DNA of 43,639 nt from Caryophanales bacterium UBA2253. Its GTDB lineage: Bacteria; Bacillota_I; Bacilli_A; ML615J-28; CAG-698. Below, one piece after another: positions 7,801-15,362 of this stretch. Numbering within the stretch: the stretch's first letter is position 1; each line of letters begins with the position of its first letter. Under the pieces are notes generated by a model. That model had not been told where the DNA came from and searched no databases. It saw nothing but the letters and a program-made list of their open reading frames with translations. A program made the translations under genes and the position numbers. The DNA is taken from assembly GCA_002347755.1 (NCBI GenBank), contig DDXT01000071.1:1-43639 (forward strand). The letters run 5' to 3'.

Positions 7801-9794
7801 CCGCTTCCGGTGGCGGCGTAGTCAATGTCCCAGGTATGCGGACACCACAAGAAATCCCCCGGTTGCAAAGTCACGGTCAGCAGGTTCTGCGAACCGATGG
7901 CATCGCCTCCGCCGTGAGTTTCCAAATATTTCATGACCGTGTAAGTTCCGTCCTCGTTTTGGGTGAACATGATCTTTCCGTATCCGTAAGATAAGGTCGG
8001 AACATTGGTTCGTCCGTAAGTATCGCTGGCATCAAAGGTCACCGCGACGGTTCCGTTATTCTGGTACAAGGCTCCGGCTCCGCTGTAAGTCATCGGGACT
8101 CCGTTCTGTAAACCGATGTTGTTATAATCGGTTTGCAAAGACAGCCCAAGCGGTCTTAAGGTTTCGCGGGAGATCTTTTCATTCTCGATGGTTGCGCTGA
8201 TTGGGATGTATGCGTCTTTCGAAATGAAATAGACATTGTTTCCGACGGTAACGGTGTAACCGCCAAAACCGGACGTTTCCATCTGCGTCTTGAAAGTACC
8301 GAATCCGTCCCAGGTATTTCCTTCCGCCGGTTTGGTGGCCCCGGTATAGAAGATCGCCTTTTGTCCTTCTTTAAGAAGACCAAAATCGACGTTGACTTCC
8401 AAGGTGGTAAGGTTGTATGTGGCCAGCAGAGTCACTTTGGCCACTCCGAAAGTAGTCGTCAAAAGTGTTCCCGCTTCCAAATCAAACAAAGAGGTATCCT
8501 GTCCGGCCTTGTAAGTCCAGACCACGCCTCCGGTTTTCGGAAAGTCGAAGTCGCTGACGATCTGTTCCGGAACCTGTTCGATGGCCGGATAAAGAACGGC
8601 CAGATCCGGATTCTTGGCAATCGCCAGATCTCTTTCCTTTTCTTCCAGGACTTCTTGGTTAATCACAAAGTCTTTTTGAAGATCGGTCAAAGCATCAAAA
8701 GCCGTCCGAGCTGCAACGATCGCGGTCTCGTCGCCGGCAGTGACGACTCCCGGAAGCGCGTCGATCAATAGTTCGACCGCATGAGCAGCTTCGAGGTTGG
8801 CGATTCTTTCCTCGCGGATCATAAGCGCCGTCAAAGCCGAAACCAGGGCTTTTTGGGTGGTGGTCAAAGCATCATAAGCGCTGCGCGCCGCTTCAACCGC
8901 AACTTTGTCAGTCAGTTCAACGGTCGCCGGCAGGTTGAGGATCAAACCGTCAACGGCGGTGGCGGCTGCCACATCCGCAGCATTGGCTTTCAGTTGGGCC
9001 AAAGCGGTTTCCGCCGCAGTTAGCCGCGGATAATTGGTTAGGGAAGCCTTCTCCTCGGAAGTCAGAGCTTCATAAGCCGCCCGAGCGGCCAAGATCTGCG
9101 CTTCATCCTCCAAAGTAATGGTTGTTGGCAAAGCCAGCAAAATGTTATCGGCAGCCTGGATGGTTTTCAAAGAAACGATGCCGGCTTCCGCGGCTTCCAA
9201 AGCCGCCAAATTGGTAACCAATAGTTCTTGGGCATCCGTCAGGGCGATAAAAGCGGCCCGGGCGAAAGCCACGGCGTTTTCGTAAGTCAGATCGATCGGC
9301 GTCGGCAGATCAGCGATCTTGTTGATGACGAAGGTGGCGGCGCTCAAATCCGCATTCAAAACCGCCATGACGGCTTCTTTGGCGCTCAAGACCGCCAAAT
9401 TGGTGATCAGAGCTTTTTGAGCCGCGGACAAAGCGTCGTAGGCGGTTCTCGCGGTTTGCACGGCGGCTTCATTGGTTAACGTCACCGTTTCCGGAAGCCC
9501 GGTAATCAGATCGATGACGATCAAGACGGCCAGTTCGCCTTCTTTTTCGGTCAGAACGGTCAGATTTGTAACCAAAGCTTTTTGCGCTTCGGTCAAAGCC
9601 TCATAGGCGGTCCGAGCTTGCGCAATGGCGTCTTCGCTTCCCAACACCACCGTTTCCGGAAGCGCCAGGATCGCCTCGTCGACCGCTTCCGCGGCCAGTT
9701 CGTCAGCGCTCTTTCCGCAGCCATTCAATCCCAGAGCCAATATTACCCCCAGGAAGATCAGCAACAATTTGGAAAATGTATTTGATTTGGACAT
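4827..9794 (-). CDS. Giant surface lipoprotein with tandem helical repeats, three beta modules, an OB-fold-like and Ig-like domain
   Basis: 1655 aa from ATG 9794, which follows AAAGGAG; a longer frame to 9929 lacks a ribosome site. The lipobox LGLNGC puts the lipidated Cys at residue 26. Residues ~36-394 are six degenerate ~55-aa repeats (ALPxTVxLxxExAVxxARxAYxALTxxQKALVTNL), with a seventh copy near 6690-6880. Three ~250-aa modules follow, each opening with xPxQIVxD...WxYxxGEDxxxFDL and closing with LWCPH, LWCPH and LWSPG. Then come an atrophied-Ig-like stretch, an OB-fold-like domain (5460-5755; ITVAEAIA...YYIADATGSLYIRA) and a final Ig-like domain. No catalytic motif or wall-anchor signal is seen. 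It is probably an adhesive or ligand-binding protein. Domain names are inference. Confidence 0.85.
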   Translation of the reverse strand: MSKSNTFSKLLLIFLGVILALGLNGCGKSADELAAEAVDEAILALPETVVLGSEDAIAQARTAYEALTEAQKALVTNLTVLTEKEGELAVLIVIDLITGLPETVTLTNEAAVQTARTAYDALSAAQKALITNLAVLSAKEAVMAVLNADLSAATFVINKIADLPTPIDLTYENAVAFARAAFIALTDAQELLVTNLAALEAAEAGIVSLKTIQAADNILLALPTTITLEDEAQILAARAAYEALTSEEKASLTNYPRLTAAETALAQLKANAADVAAATAVDGLILNLPATVELTDKVAVEAARSAYDALTTTQKALVSALTALMIREERIANLEAAHAVELLIDALPGVVTAGDETAIVAARTAFDALTDLQKDFVINQEVLEEKERDLAIAKNPDLAVLYPAIEQVPEQIVSDFDFPKTGGVVWTYKAGQDTSLFDLEAGTLLTTTFGVAKVTLLATYNLTTLEVNVDFGLLKEGQKAIFYTGATKPAEGNTWDGFGTFKTQMETSGFGGYTVTVGNNVYFISKDAYIPISATIENEKISRETLRPLGLSLQTDYNNIGLQNGVPMTYSGAGALYQNNGTVAVTFDASDTYGRTNVPTLSYGYGKIMFTQNEDGTYTVMKYLETHGGGDAIGSQNLLTVTLQPGDFLWCPHTWDIDYAATGSGVGYGTRLCQKTDGVLFEGTIIKVEPYKLPPAELLTVKMLAEAAPEQITADTLLPQAVGAGWTYKAGEDESFFDLESGELFKLSVASNPIVLVVTCGSFSEEVTVNFGVLRVGETPAYYSNVSSSLTDPAVGWNGYTLNLPDGTVAMLGEKALIELRAMESGELKLPLSVLQPYSATPVTAANVGIISNGQPANPGYGALYHNGNATAITFNSKDIYGYQGTAYGHSLYGYAIIGADGLVKANLNKDLLGAVAGVDIILQPGEYLWCPHVYDKDRVTNSPFAKLTTNVNFEVGDPVVVELRSFKSEFPAGAVEALIAALPATLADADIVKVEAARAAFAALTEKQKLVVSNVSALEAAEMIISDAENDLAEVAAATPTQIVADYALDTMGGTFAWAYQVGEDTTLFDLATNRLLIQKLASAPRNLVVSSVQFPSINMQVSVNFGITPVGVTPSIYGTPTVPANLSEYTANASYVLPFMGYTMLFTAPDTSLRMHFVMNYVEVTSLPADLKPALANANMGVLYANLTGADLSITWGEVHATSDPSAYEKLIIDATGKVTAIVNEFLPGDALIIPTGGYLWSPGLNDLPGAADSCSYDLRTGLALNDTIQIEKGLIGRMFPAFALSGAITETNILPTMLWNTTNPAVISALGVIVTPLLDTEVTLSVTINGALTSETFDVTVLGRTPITVAEAIAQIDANPGQILVVDGIIIGVTADGYYYIADATGSLYIRAKYATGGLAIGDSVRIRGTGTVYLGYDKQYVRQISGNYSVAKIDELVHANPLPVTVATFTDLPMLSGTEVMSEADVAAVKANAFYGKYLQITGYLTIQGSYNDVYLAASLDEGAAKIAIYYQSVDQDELKLLVGKQVTLGGVLYSYHGLNGWSLGYLEDFSFVTPLTDLEKENYAKAEIEKVLTEGMNVTKTLAFFAATEYENALPGATYAFSSSQVGVIANDGTFAVPAVDTAVVITITVTFSETHTKVFVYNVTAKAAA
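8613..9689 (-). repeat. Six tandem ~165-bp coding repeats in the lipoprotein
   Basis: Each unit encodes LP-x-TVxL, a two-residue gap, AVxxARxAYxAL, then QKALVTNLxxLxxxE. Copies have diverged to roughly half identity by eye, so they are an old protein-level repeat, not recent DNA duplications. A seventh unit is displaced between the second and third beta modules. Confidence 0.8.
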
Positions 9795-9837
9795 ATTTTC
9801 TCCTTTCCGGTCAGAAACATCTCCGTTTAGCGTTTTT

Positions 9838-9867
9838 ATTATAACATAGTCTAAGCCGCCAAAGCAA
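9838..9867 (-). promoter_or_regulatory. Promoter of the giant lipoprotein
   Basis: On the minus strand TTGCTT (9862-9867), an 18-nt spacer and TATAAT (9838-9843). The -10 is preceded by TG in the extended -10 position. It lies about 45 nt upstream of the chosen ATG at 9794, which supports that start over the longer frame. Confidence 0.65.
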
Positions 9868-9917
9868 AAAAATCTTAAAAGAAGAAGAAAAGACGGGTTT
9901 AAAAATAATAAAAAAAA

Positions 9918-9942
9918 TCTCCGAGACAAGTCGTCAAGGAGA
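9918..9942 (-). terminator. Terminator of the tetR-ABC-ASCH operon
   Basis: TCTCC and GGAGA (9918-9922 and 9938-9942) form a short stem around an imperfect inner part. On the minus strand a run of eight T follows immediately. It lies 20 nt after the stop of the full-length ASCH frame at 9963, which suggests the gene end is 9963 and not the internal TAA. Confidence 0.65.
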
Positions 9943-9962
9943 ATTTTTTCTTTGATTTTGGT

Positions 9963-10439
9963 TCATTGATTATTTCCGCTTTTCGGATACAAGAGTTCAA
10001 AGTCCTGAAAGACCACGTTCGTGTCTTTGGTAAATTCGTAGCCGAGTTCCTGGCCCTCTCTCACCAATGAATCCCAATGATTTTTTTGCCAAGTCTCCAG
10101 GCATTCGTCCTCCCCTTCGCGGGAACAGATTTCAAAGTTAACCTCGCGTTACGGGAGGATGGTGATCTTGGTATTTCTGATTATCGCCATGGGATTTCCA
10201 TACCAATCGATGATGACCGAATATCCGCCCACCGCCGGAAGGGGAGCTTTTTCAATTTCAAAGGCCCGAAGGCAGGAGGTGGTGGCTCTCTTCTTTCCGG
10301 AGCGAACCAGTTCCGCAAGTTTTTTCGCAATCTCCGGAGTCCATCCAAACGCAAAAACATCTTCGCATTTGGTCGTTTTCGGAAGATTCTCCGCACTTAA
10401 GAATTGTTTCCAAAACGCTTTGGCTTTTTCATTCTTCAT
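9963..10439 (-). pseudogene. ASCH-domain protein interrupted by one in-frame TAA
   Basis: From ATG 10439 the frame encodes a typical ASCH N-terminal half (AFWKQFL...DVFAFGWTPEIAKKLAELVRSGKKRATTS). TAA at 10149-10151 then interrupts the conserved strand TKITILP-*-REVNF. Beyond it the same frame stays open for 61 codons and gives the expected ASCH C-terminal half (ICSREGEDECLETW...HWDSLV...VVFQDFELLYP), ending TGA at 9963-9965. Read through, the product would be 158 aa, normal for the family. ASCH folds resemble PUA domains and bind RNA or modified nucleosides; some members are ribonucleases or amidohydrolases. It is last in the tetR-ABC operon, 10 nt after the small membrane protein. One base substitution would repair it, so it is a recent nonsense mutation, a base-call error or recoding. 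Confidence 0.85.
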
Positions 10440-10449
10440 GATTGTTTAC

Positions 10450-10587
10450 TTAATCTTCGTTGTGCGGTTCTTCTTTCGGAGCTGGGACGTTCTTCCGTTT
10501 CTTTTGCATTCTTTGAAAAAGGACCACTTTCAGGATTCCCGCCGCAACCACGATCGCTCCGATCAAGACCCAATAATACCATTCCAT
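10450..10587 (-). CDS. Small single-pass membrane protein (45 aa) of the ABC operon
   Basis: A 45-aa frame, missed by length-limited callers, begins ATG at 10585-10587 after a strong GGAGGT. It encodes MEWYYWVLIGAIVVAAGILK, which is one transmembrane helix, then a basic stretch (QKKRKN) and an acidic tail (PKEEPHNED). The charge pattern predicts N-out, C-in. It lies 10 nt after the second permease stop and 10 nt before the ASCH start, so it belongs to the operon. Small single-pass proteins often accompany transporters as modulators, but I recognise no family; a role with the exporter is inference. Confidence 0.75.
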   Translation of the reverse strand: MEWYYWVLIGAIVVAAGILKVVLFQRMQKKRKNVPAPKEEPHNED

Positions 10588-10597
10588 GATTTACCTC

Positions 10598-11398
10598 CTA
10601 ACTGCTTTTTTTAATCAGCATTCGCAAAGCGAAAACGGTGATGATCAGCTGATAGACCACCCCAATTGCCATATATCCGTAGTAGCCGAGATTGGCCGCA
10701 TTCACATTGTTGGTAGCCAGATTGAGCATGGCTTTCAACGGCCAAAAATTGGGGGTGATTCCCAAAACGTACTGCCATCCGCCCTGAAGTTCGGGGATCA
10801 GCGTCAAAGCCGGGATCATGATGAACAAGGCTCCCCCCTTCATCATGGCGAATCCTTCGATCTTGTTCTTCGCAAATCCCCCCACGATCGAGGCCACCAC
10901 CGGAACCAAAAAACTGTTGACCAAAGCAAAAACGATGATCCGCCCAAAATCAAGATTGTCCAACAACCCGACCGTCTGGGTGCCGATGGTGACAACGTAT
11001 TTATCGCTGGCCAGCAGTTTCAGCCCGCCGACCATGATTAGATTTCCCAGAAAAGAGAGCACATAAGTATAGATCACTTTGAACATGACATATCCCGAAA
11101 CCGTGATCGGCGTGACCGAAATGTTCAGGATGGTCTTTTCATCCCGGTTCTCCAAAAGCGAAAAACCAAGCATCGCCCCCATGACGTAACCCCCGACTCC
11201 CAAAAGCACCACAAAAGCGATCAAAAGCGCAATGGCCGTGCCGGAGGAATTCCCGGCTCCGGTTTTTTCGATGATCGCAGGCAGAAGAAAAGCCGTGATG
11301 AACAGCATCAAAAACGGATAAAAAAGCATGAAAACATTCATTCTTTCTTTGACGATGGTTTTGAATTCATAACCAAGAAGACTTAGATATTTTTTCAT
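10598..11398 (-). CDS. ABC-2 type exporter permease, second subunit
   Basis: A 266-aa membrane protein. A short cytoplasmic N-terminus (LSLLGYEFKTIVKERMNVF) precedes six predicted helices, with the ABC2_membrane pattern of a first helix pair, a cytoplasmic coupling region (LLENRDEKTILNISVTPITVSGYVMFKV) and a bundle ending near the C-terminus. It starts 3 nt after the stop of the preceding permease, preceded by GAGGGA, so the two are co-translated. With its partner it would form the channel driven by the ATPase at 12102. The set resembles the three-gene ABC exporters linked with drug resistance in actinobacteria (Rv2686c-Rv2688c type); the substrate is unknown. Confidence 0.85.
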   Translation of the reverse strand: MKKYLSLLGYEFKTIVKERMNVFMLFYPFLMLFITAFLLPAIIEKTGAGNSSGTAIALLIAFVVLLGVGGYVMGAMLGFSLLENRDEKTILNISVTPITVSGYVMFKVIYTYVLSFLGNLIMVGGLKLLASDKYVVTIGTQTVGLLDNLDFGRIIVFALVNSFLVPVVASIVGGFAKNKIEGFAMMKGGALFIMIPALTLIPELQGGWQYVLGITPNFWPLKAMLNLATNNVNAANLGYYGYMAIGVVYQLIITVFALRMLIKKSS

Positions 11399-11401
11399 TG
11401 T

Positions 11402-12118
11402 TCATCCCTCAATGACGATTTTTTTGTATTTTTTATAAACCACCAGCGGGAAAAGGAGTCCGCCCACGGCCAACAGATACCCGACTGACCAGAGGATCTC
11501 CCCAAGCGGCTGGTCTGAAAAACCGCTGTTGATCAGGATCTGGGCGCAGTGCGATGGTGAGATCAGCATGACCAGATTCCATTTCTCGGGAATGACTCCC
11601 AAAGTCAAAAGCAAAGACGGAATCAAAGCTACCAAGGCATACAAGAAATAATTGACGATCATCGTTCCGAAATCCTTGCTGTAAAAAGTGATCACGAAGC
11701 CGATGGCTACATGACTGCCGATCACGATCAGTATGCAAAGCAGCAGCCATAACAACTGTACTTCGATCCCGTAAAAAATGATGGAAAAGATTACCACCAG
11801 AAGGCCGGACATTGCCCCCATCAAAAGCGAAGAAATGACTTTCGAGATCAAGATCTCGCTGATGGAAACCGGCGCCACCAAAACCGATTTGATGGTCGCT
11901 TCCTGTTTTTCAAAATAAAACGAAGCCGCCACGAAGATGATGCTCATCATGGAAGCATCCGCCCAGATCAACAGCGGCGCAATCATCTGCGCCGTGTCCG
12001 CGCTGGACAGAGCCACGATGACGATCCAAATGACGGATAGGAATAATCCGGTTACAATGATCTTGTATTTGTACAGCCGGACCAGTTCGCCTTTGAGAAG
12101 GTTAATCATTCTTCGCAT
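11402..12118 (-). CDS. ABC-2 type exporter permease, first subunit
   Basis: A 238-aa, six-helix membrane protein with the ABC-2 coupling signature (FYFEKQEATIKSVLVAPVSISEILISKVISS) between helices two and three. The start overlaps the end of the ATPase gene by 17 nt and has GGAGG about 8 nt upstream inside that gene, so translation is coupled. Its partner permease follows at once. The two permeases share layout but differ in sequence, consistent with a heterodimeric channel. Substrate unknown; efflux of a toxic compound is the natural reading given the TetR regulator. Confidence 0.85.
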   Translation of the reverse strand: MRRMINLLKGELVRLYKYKIIVTGLFLSVIWIVIVALSSADTAQMIAPLLIWADASMMSIIFVAASFYFEKQEATIKSVLVAPVSISEILISKVISSLLMGAMSGLLVVIFSIIFYGIEVQLLWLLLCILIVIGSHVAIGFVITFYSKDFGTMIVNYFLYALVALIPSLLLTLGVIPEKWNLVMLISPSHCAQILINSGFSDQPLGEILWSVGYLLAVGGLLFPLVVYKKYKKIVIEG

Positions 12119-12974
12119 CGGCTTGTCCTCCGGTAATGATGATGAAAATGTCTTCGAGCGAAGTTTCCCCGGAATGAATCGTTTCCAGTTTTTCTTCGTT
12201 CAGATCTTTCAAGAATTCCGGGTTCTTCCCCAAATTATCCATTGGGTAAATTTTGGAAGTCAGTTTTCCGTCATTCAGATATTCGGCTTTGACTTCTTTT
12301 TTTCCGTATTGCAGTTTCAAATCTCTTGGAGAAGCCATGGGACTAAGTTTTCCGTTGGTCATGAAAACCACTTGATCGCAAAGTTGTTCCACATCCCCCA
12401 TCAGATGAGTCGAGATCAAAACCGTTCCCCCCTGCTTTTGGAAATCAAGGATCAGGTTTTTGATTATTTTGGCGTTGCTCGGATCCAACCCGTTGGTCGG
12501 TTCATCCAAAAACAGGACTTTCGGATTGTTAAGCATGGCCCGGACGAAATTCAGACGGACTTTCATGCCCTTGGAAAATTGTCCGACCTCCATGTCTTTG
12601 GATTCATATAAACCGACGGTTCGGAGCAGTCCTTCGTAGTCCGCCTTGTTTTGGTAAAGGCTGGCAAAGTACTTCAGGTTTTCCATGGCCGTCAGTTTAT
12701 TGAAATGAACCGGCATTTCAAAACCAACCCCGATCCCCTCATAAAAATCTTTTTTATAAGTGCGAAGATCTTTCCCCATGAACTTGATCTCGCCTTGATA
12801 ATCCGTGATCAGTTTGGTCAGGATCTTTTGGGTCGTCGACTTCCCGGCCCCGCTGGGTCCGAGGATCCCAAAGATTGTCCCTTCTTCCACGAAAAAGGAA
12901 ATGTTTTGGATGGTTTGGTTTTGAGCTTTCGGATAACGGTATTCCAAATTGTTTATTTCAAAAAATTTATTCAT
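12102..12974 (-). CDS. ABC exporter ATP-binding subunit
   Basis: A 290-aa nucleotide-binding protein with Walker A GPSGAGKST, a variant signature FSKGMKVRL, Walker B VLFLDEPTNGLDP and an H-loop STH. After ~220 residues comes a C-terminal extension like those of DrrA and fluoroquinolone-type exporters. Its ATG lies inside the end of tetR (8-bp overlap ATGAATAA), so expression is coupled to the repressor. With the two permeases it forms one exporter. The signature has K instead of the second G of LSGGQ, a variant seen in this subfamily. Confidence 0.92.
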   Translation of the reverse strand: MNKFFEINNLEYRYPKAQNQTIQNISFFVEEGTIFGILGPSGAGKSTTQKILTKLITDYQGEIKFMGKDLRTYKKDFYEGIGVGFEMPVHFNKLTAMENLKYFASLYQNKADYEGLLRTVGLYESKDMEVGQFSKGMKVRLNFVRAMLNNPKVLFLDEPTNGLDPSNAKIIKNLILDFQKQGGTVLISTHLMGDVEQLCDQVVFMTNGKLSPMASPRDLKLQYGKKEVKAEYLNDGKLTSKIYPMDNLGKNPEFLKDLNEEKLETIHSGETSLEDIFIIITGGQADAKND

Positions 12975-13569
12975 GCTTTTCCATTCCTTTGATTACTATT
13001 TTTAGAAAATTGATGCTGGGTTCTTTGGCCGACTGAAGATTCTCCAAAGTCAGACCTTTTCGTAAAGTAGCCGTTTGCAGGCCTTCAATGGCATAACTGA
13101 TGTTTCTTAGCACATCCTCGCGAGAATATTCTTCCGAAAAACGGGTAAAATCGATCTCCGAAAAAAACCGGTTAACGCTTAAGGTGCGCAGTCCCGCCAC
13201 CGAACTTTGAATATCCGATTCCATACCTTTCGGGGGATTGGAAAGACCTTCCAAAAGCATTTTTGTTTCCCGGGGATGAGTCGAAGCAAACATTCCTTTC
13301 CAGAAGATGATCTCGATGATCTTCTCAAACGGATCCGTCTTTACGGGGAGGTCCGACTTCTCCAGTTCCGAAAGCAGTTTCTTGACTCCCCAGTCAATCA
13401 AATACAGATAAAGTTTTTTCTTGGAGGAAAAATACTTGAAAACCAATCCCTTGGATATTCCCGCTCTTTCGGAAATGATGTTCGTGGAGGAATTCTCATA
13501 CCCTTTTTCGCTGAATTCATTCAAAGCGGCTTGGATGATCCTCTCGGTCGTAAGTTGTTTTTTGCTCAT
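12967..13569 (-). CDS. TetR/AcrR-family transcriptional repressor of the ABC operon
   Basis: 200 aa from ATG 13569, which is preceded by AGGTGA; a longer frame to 13608 would overlap the operator. The N-terminal TetR HTH is clear (TTERIIQAALNEFSEKGYENSSTNIISERAGISKGLVFKYFSSKKKLY). The rest is an all-helical ligand and dimer domain. It is the first gene of an operon with an ABC exporter, a 45-aa membrane protein and ASCH. A perfect palindrome abuts its -10, so autorepression relieved by an exporter substrate is the likely circuit. The ligand is not predictable. Confidence 0.93.
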   Translation of the reverse strand: MSKKQLTTERIIQAALNEFSEKGYENSSTNIISERAGISKGLVFKYFSSKKKLYLYLIDWGVKKLLSELEKSDLPVKTDPFEKIIEIIFWKGMFASTHPRETKMLLEGLSNPPKGMESDIQSSVAGLRTLSVNRFFSEIDFTRFSEEYSREDVLRNISYAIEGLQTATLRKGLTLENLQSAKEPSINFLKIVIKGMEKHE

Positions 13570-13590
13570 GATTTCACCTGCAACAAAAAT

Positions 13591-13640
13591 AAGTGACCAA
13601 GCGGTCACTTATATTATATAACTATTCCTTTGGCTGTCAA
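13591..13640 (-). promoter_or_regulatory. Consensus promoter with TetR operator
   Basis: On the minus strand TTGACA (13635-13640), a 16-nt spacer and TATAAT (13613-13618) are both perfect consensus. Directly downstream is AAGTGACC-AAGC-GGTCACTT (13591-13610), a perfect 8-bp-arm palindrome covering the transcription start. This is a typical TetR-family operator (TGACC N4 GGTCA core). Binding there would block the whole six-gene operon. Confidence 0.85.
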
Positions 13641-13656
13641 GCATAATTTCGACGGT

Positions 13657-15225
13657 TTATTTTCCATTCAGGACGACCGAGATGTTTTGGGGATCGGGTA
13701 CTCTGATTTCTTTTTGTTCGCGAATGTAATTGATCAAGAGTTCGGCGATGTCCATAGAGATCTCTTTAAGCACCGGCAGGCCCCGGTACATATGAAAATC
13801 CCCGCCTCCGGTGGCCCGATAATTGTTCATGACCAGCGAGAATTCTTGATCCGGAAGAATGTTTTGTCCGGCTCGGGACAGTTTTACGACCCGTCTGCCG
13901 ATTGGTTGGGAGATGTCAAAGGTATAATCGATCCCGTCAAACATGTCATAATTGTAATGTTCGGGTTTGGGGAAGCAGAACCTGGGATTGACGACGATCT
14001 TTCCGTTATCGATTGCAAAATACTCGGCGTTTTTTTCCAGCGCTTCCCGAAGCGCTTGACCGGTGATCTTGACCACCACCAGCGTGTTCGGATAAACATA
14101 GGTGCTTAAGATGTTGCGAATGGTGATGGTTTTATCAAATCCGGTGACATCGTTGCCCAGGGAAGTACAGCTGATCTGCGCTTGGCTGGCCCTCAGTTGC
14201 ACCAAATTGATGAGCGTCACGATCTTATGTTTGTATCTTCGGGCCGAAAATGGATCGGTGATGTGCAGGTCGTCATCCGGAACCACGCCGATGGTTCGGT
14301 CCAAAAACTTTTGGGTCTCGCTTTCAACATTGGCGATCAGTTCGGAGATGCGGGGATCGGGAGCATACCCGGCCGCGGAAAGCATGGCCGCTTTCATGGT
14401 TTTCACTTCCCACTGCTCGTTTTGTTCGAATTCGACTTCGACTTTCCCAACAAATTGAGCCGATCCGCCCGGCTGGGTCACGATGGTGTGGTTCTTTTTC
14501 TTGCAGATGATCCGGTGCTGATGCCCGGTCAGGACAATGTCAATTTCCGGGATCTTTTCCAGAATCTGAAAGCCGAGGTTTTCGCCGGTGTCGGCCACCA
14601 GTCTTTCCCCCGTATCCAGATCGCATTCCACCCCGCCGTGATAGCCGAGGATCATGAAGTCGGGATGGTGTTTTTCCTTAATCTCCGCCACGATTTCCTG
14701 GCATTTGGTCACCGCGTGCACAAATTGGAAACTCTTGATGTTTTCCGGGCTTTCCCAGTTGGGGATGTATTGCGTGGTTATGCCGATGACGGCGATCTTG
14801 GGGCCGCCTGGGAATTCTTTGATGTCATAGGCTTTTTCAAACAGCGGCTCTCCGGATTCGTTCAAGATGTTTCCGCAGAGCGTTCGGGCTTTCAGCGAAT
14901 GAATGAAATGTTCCAAATAACTCATGCCATAGTTGAAGTCATGGTTTCCCGGGACATAATAATCATAATCGATGTAATTGAAAACGGCCGCCACCGGATT
15001 GGGGTATTTATGCTGGTTGATCTGGTGAAAGTAAAGCAGGGGACTGCCCTGGATCGCATCGCCGGTATCAATGAGGATCGTATTTTTGGTCTTTTGGGAT
15101 TTGATGAGATTGGCGATGATGTTCATCCCCGAACTGACCCGAACATTATGGGAATAATCTTCGTTGAGAAGACAGCCATGGGTATCGCTGGTATGAAGAA
15201 TCGTGAGTTTGAATGATTTATCCAT
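13657..15225 (-). CDS. 5'-nucleotidase / 2',3'-cyclic phosphodiesterase family metallophosphatase
   Basis: About 522 aa. The N-terminal calcineurin-like domain shows the whole metal-site set: HTSDTHG, DTGDAIQGSP, GNHDFNYG, GYHGG and TGHQHR. A C-terminal 5'-nucleotidase domain holds the substrate-binding region (YAIDNGK...FCFPKP and NNYRATGGGDFHMY). No signal peptide is present, so it is probably cytoplasmic, like B. subtilis YunD, and not exported like UshA. Starts are possible at ATG 15240 (after AAGGAGGT) and ATG 15225 (after AGGAGG); I chose 15225 because the conserved domain begins eight residues later. It has its own promoter and is monocistronic. Confidence 0.88.
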   Translation of the reverse strand: MDKSFKLTILHTSDTHGCLLNEDYSHNVRVSSGMNIIANLIKSQKTKNTILIDTGDAIQGSPLLYFHQINQHKYPNPVAAVFNYIDYDYYVPGNHDFNYGMSYLEHFIHSLKARTLCGNILNESGEPLFEKAYDIKEFPGGPKIAVIGITTQYIPNWESPENIKSFQFVHAVTKCQEIVAEIKEKHHPDFMILGYHGGVECDLDTGERLVADTGENLGFQILEKIPEIDIVLTGHQHRIICKKKNHTIVTQPGGSAQFVGKVEVEFEQNEQWEVKTMKAAMLSAAGYAPDPRISELIANVESETQKFLDRTIGVVPDDDLHITDPFSARRYKHKIVTLINLVQLRASQAQISCTSLGNDVTGFDKTITIRNILSTYVYPNTLVVVKITGQALREALEKNAEYFAIDNGKIVVNPRFCFPKPEHYNYDMFDGIDYTFDISQPIGRRVVKLSRAGQNILPDQEFSLVMNNYRATGGGDFHMYRGLPVLKEISMDIAELLINYIREQKEIRVPDPQNISVVLNGK

Positions 15226-15258
15226 GCCGGTCCTCCTCATCAAATATGTACCTCCTTA

Positions 15259-15287
15259 ATGATATCACTTAAGAGGGTTATTGCCAA
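15259..15287 (-). promoter_or_regulatory. Promoter of the 5'-nucleotidase
   Basis: On the minus strand TTGGCA (15282-15287), a 17-nt spacer and TATCAT (15259-15264), about 20-35 nt upstream of the candidate start codons. Confidence 0.55.
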
Positions 15288-15362
15288 TTATTTTTGATTT
15301 TTCTTTTTCAAAGAAAAAAGTTTTTGTTTTCCAAAAGCTTTTCAAAAATTTACATTGGTTTC

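Noticed and set aside
8613..9689. Tandem repeats considered as CRISPR or DNA satellite
   Set aside because: The units are coding, ~165 bp, diverged and in frame; there are no short identical repeats or unique spacers.
14182..15216. 344-codon plus-strand open frame
   Set aside because: It is the antisense shadow of the 5'-nucleotidase gene, with no ribosome site and low-complexity composition typical of a reversed coding frame.
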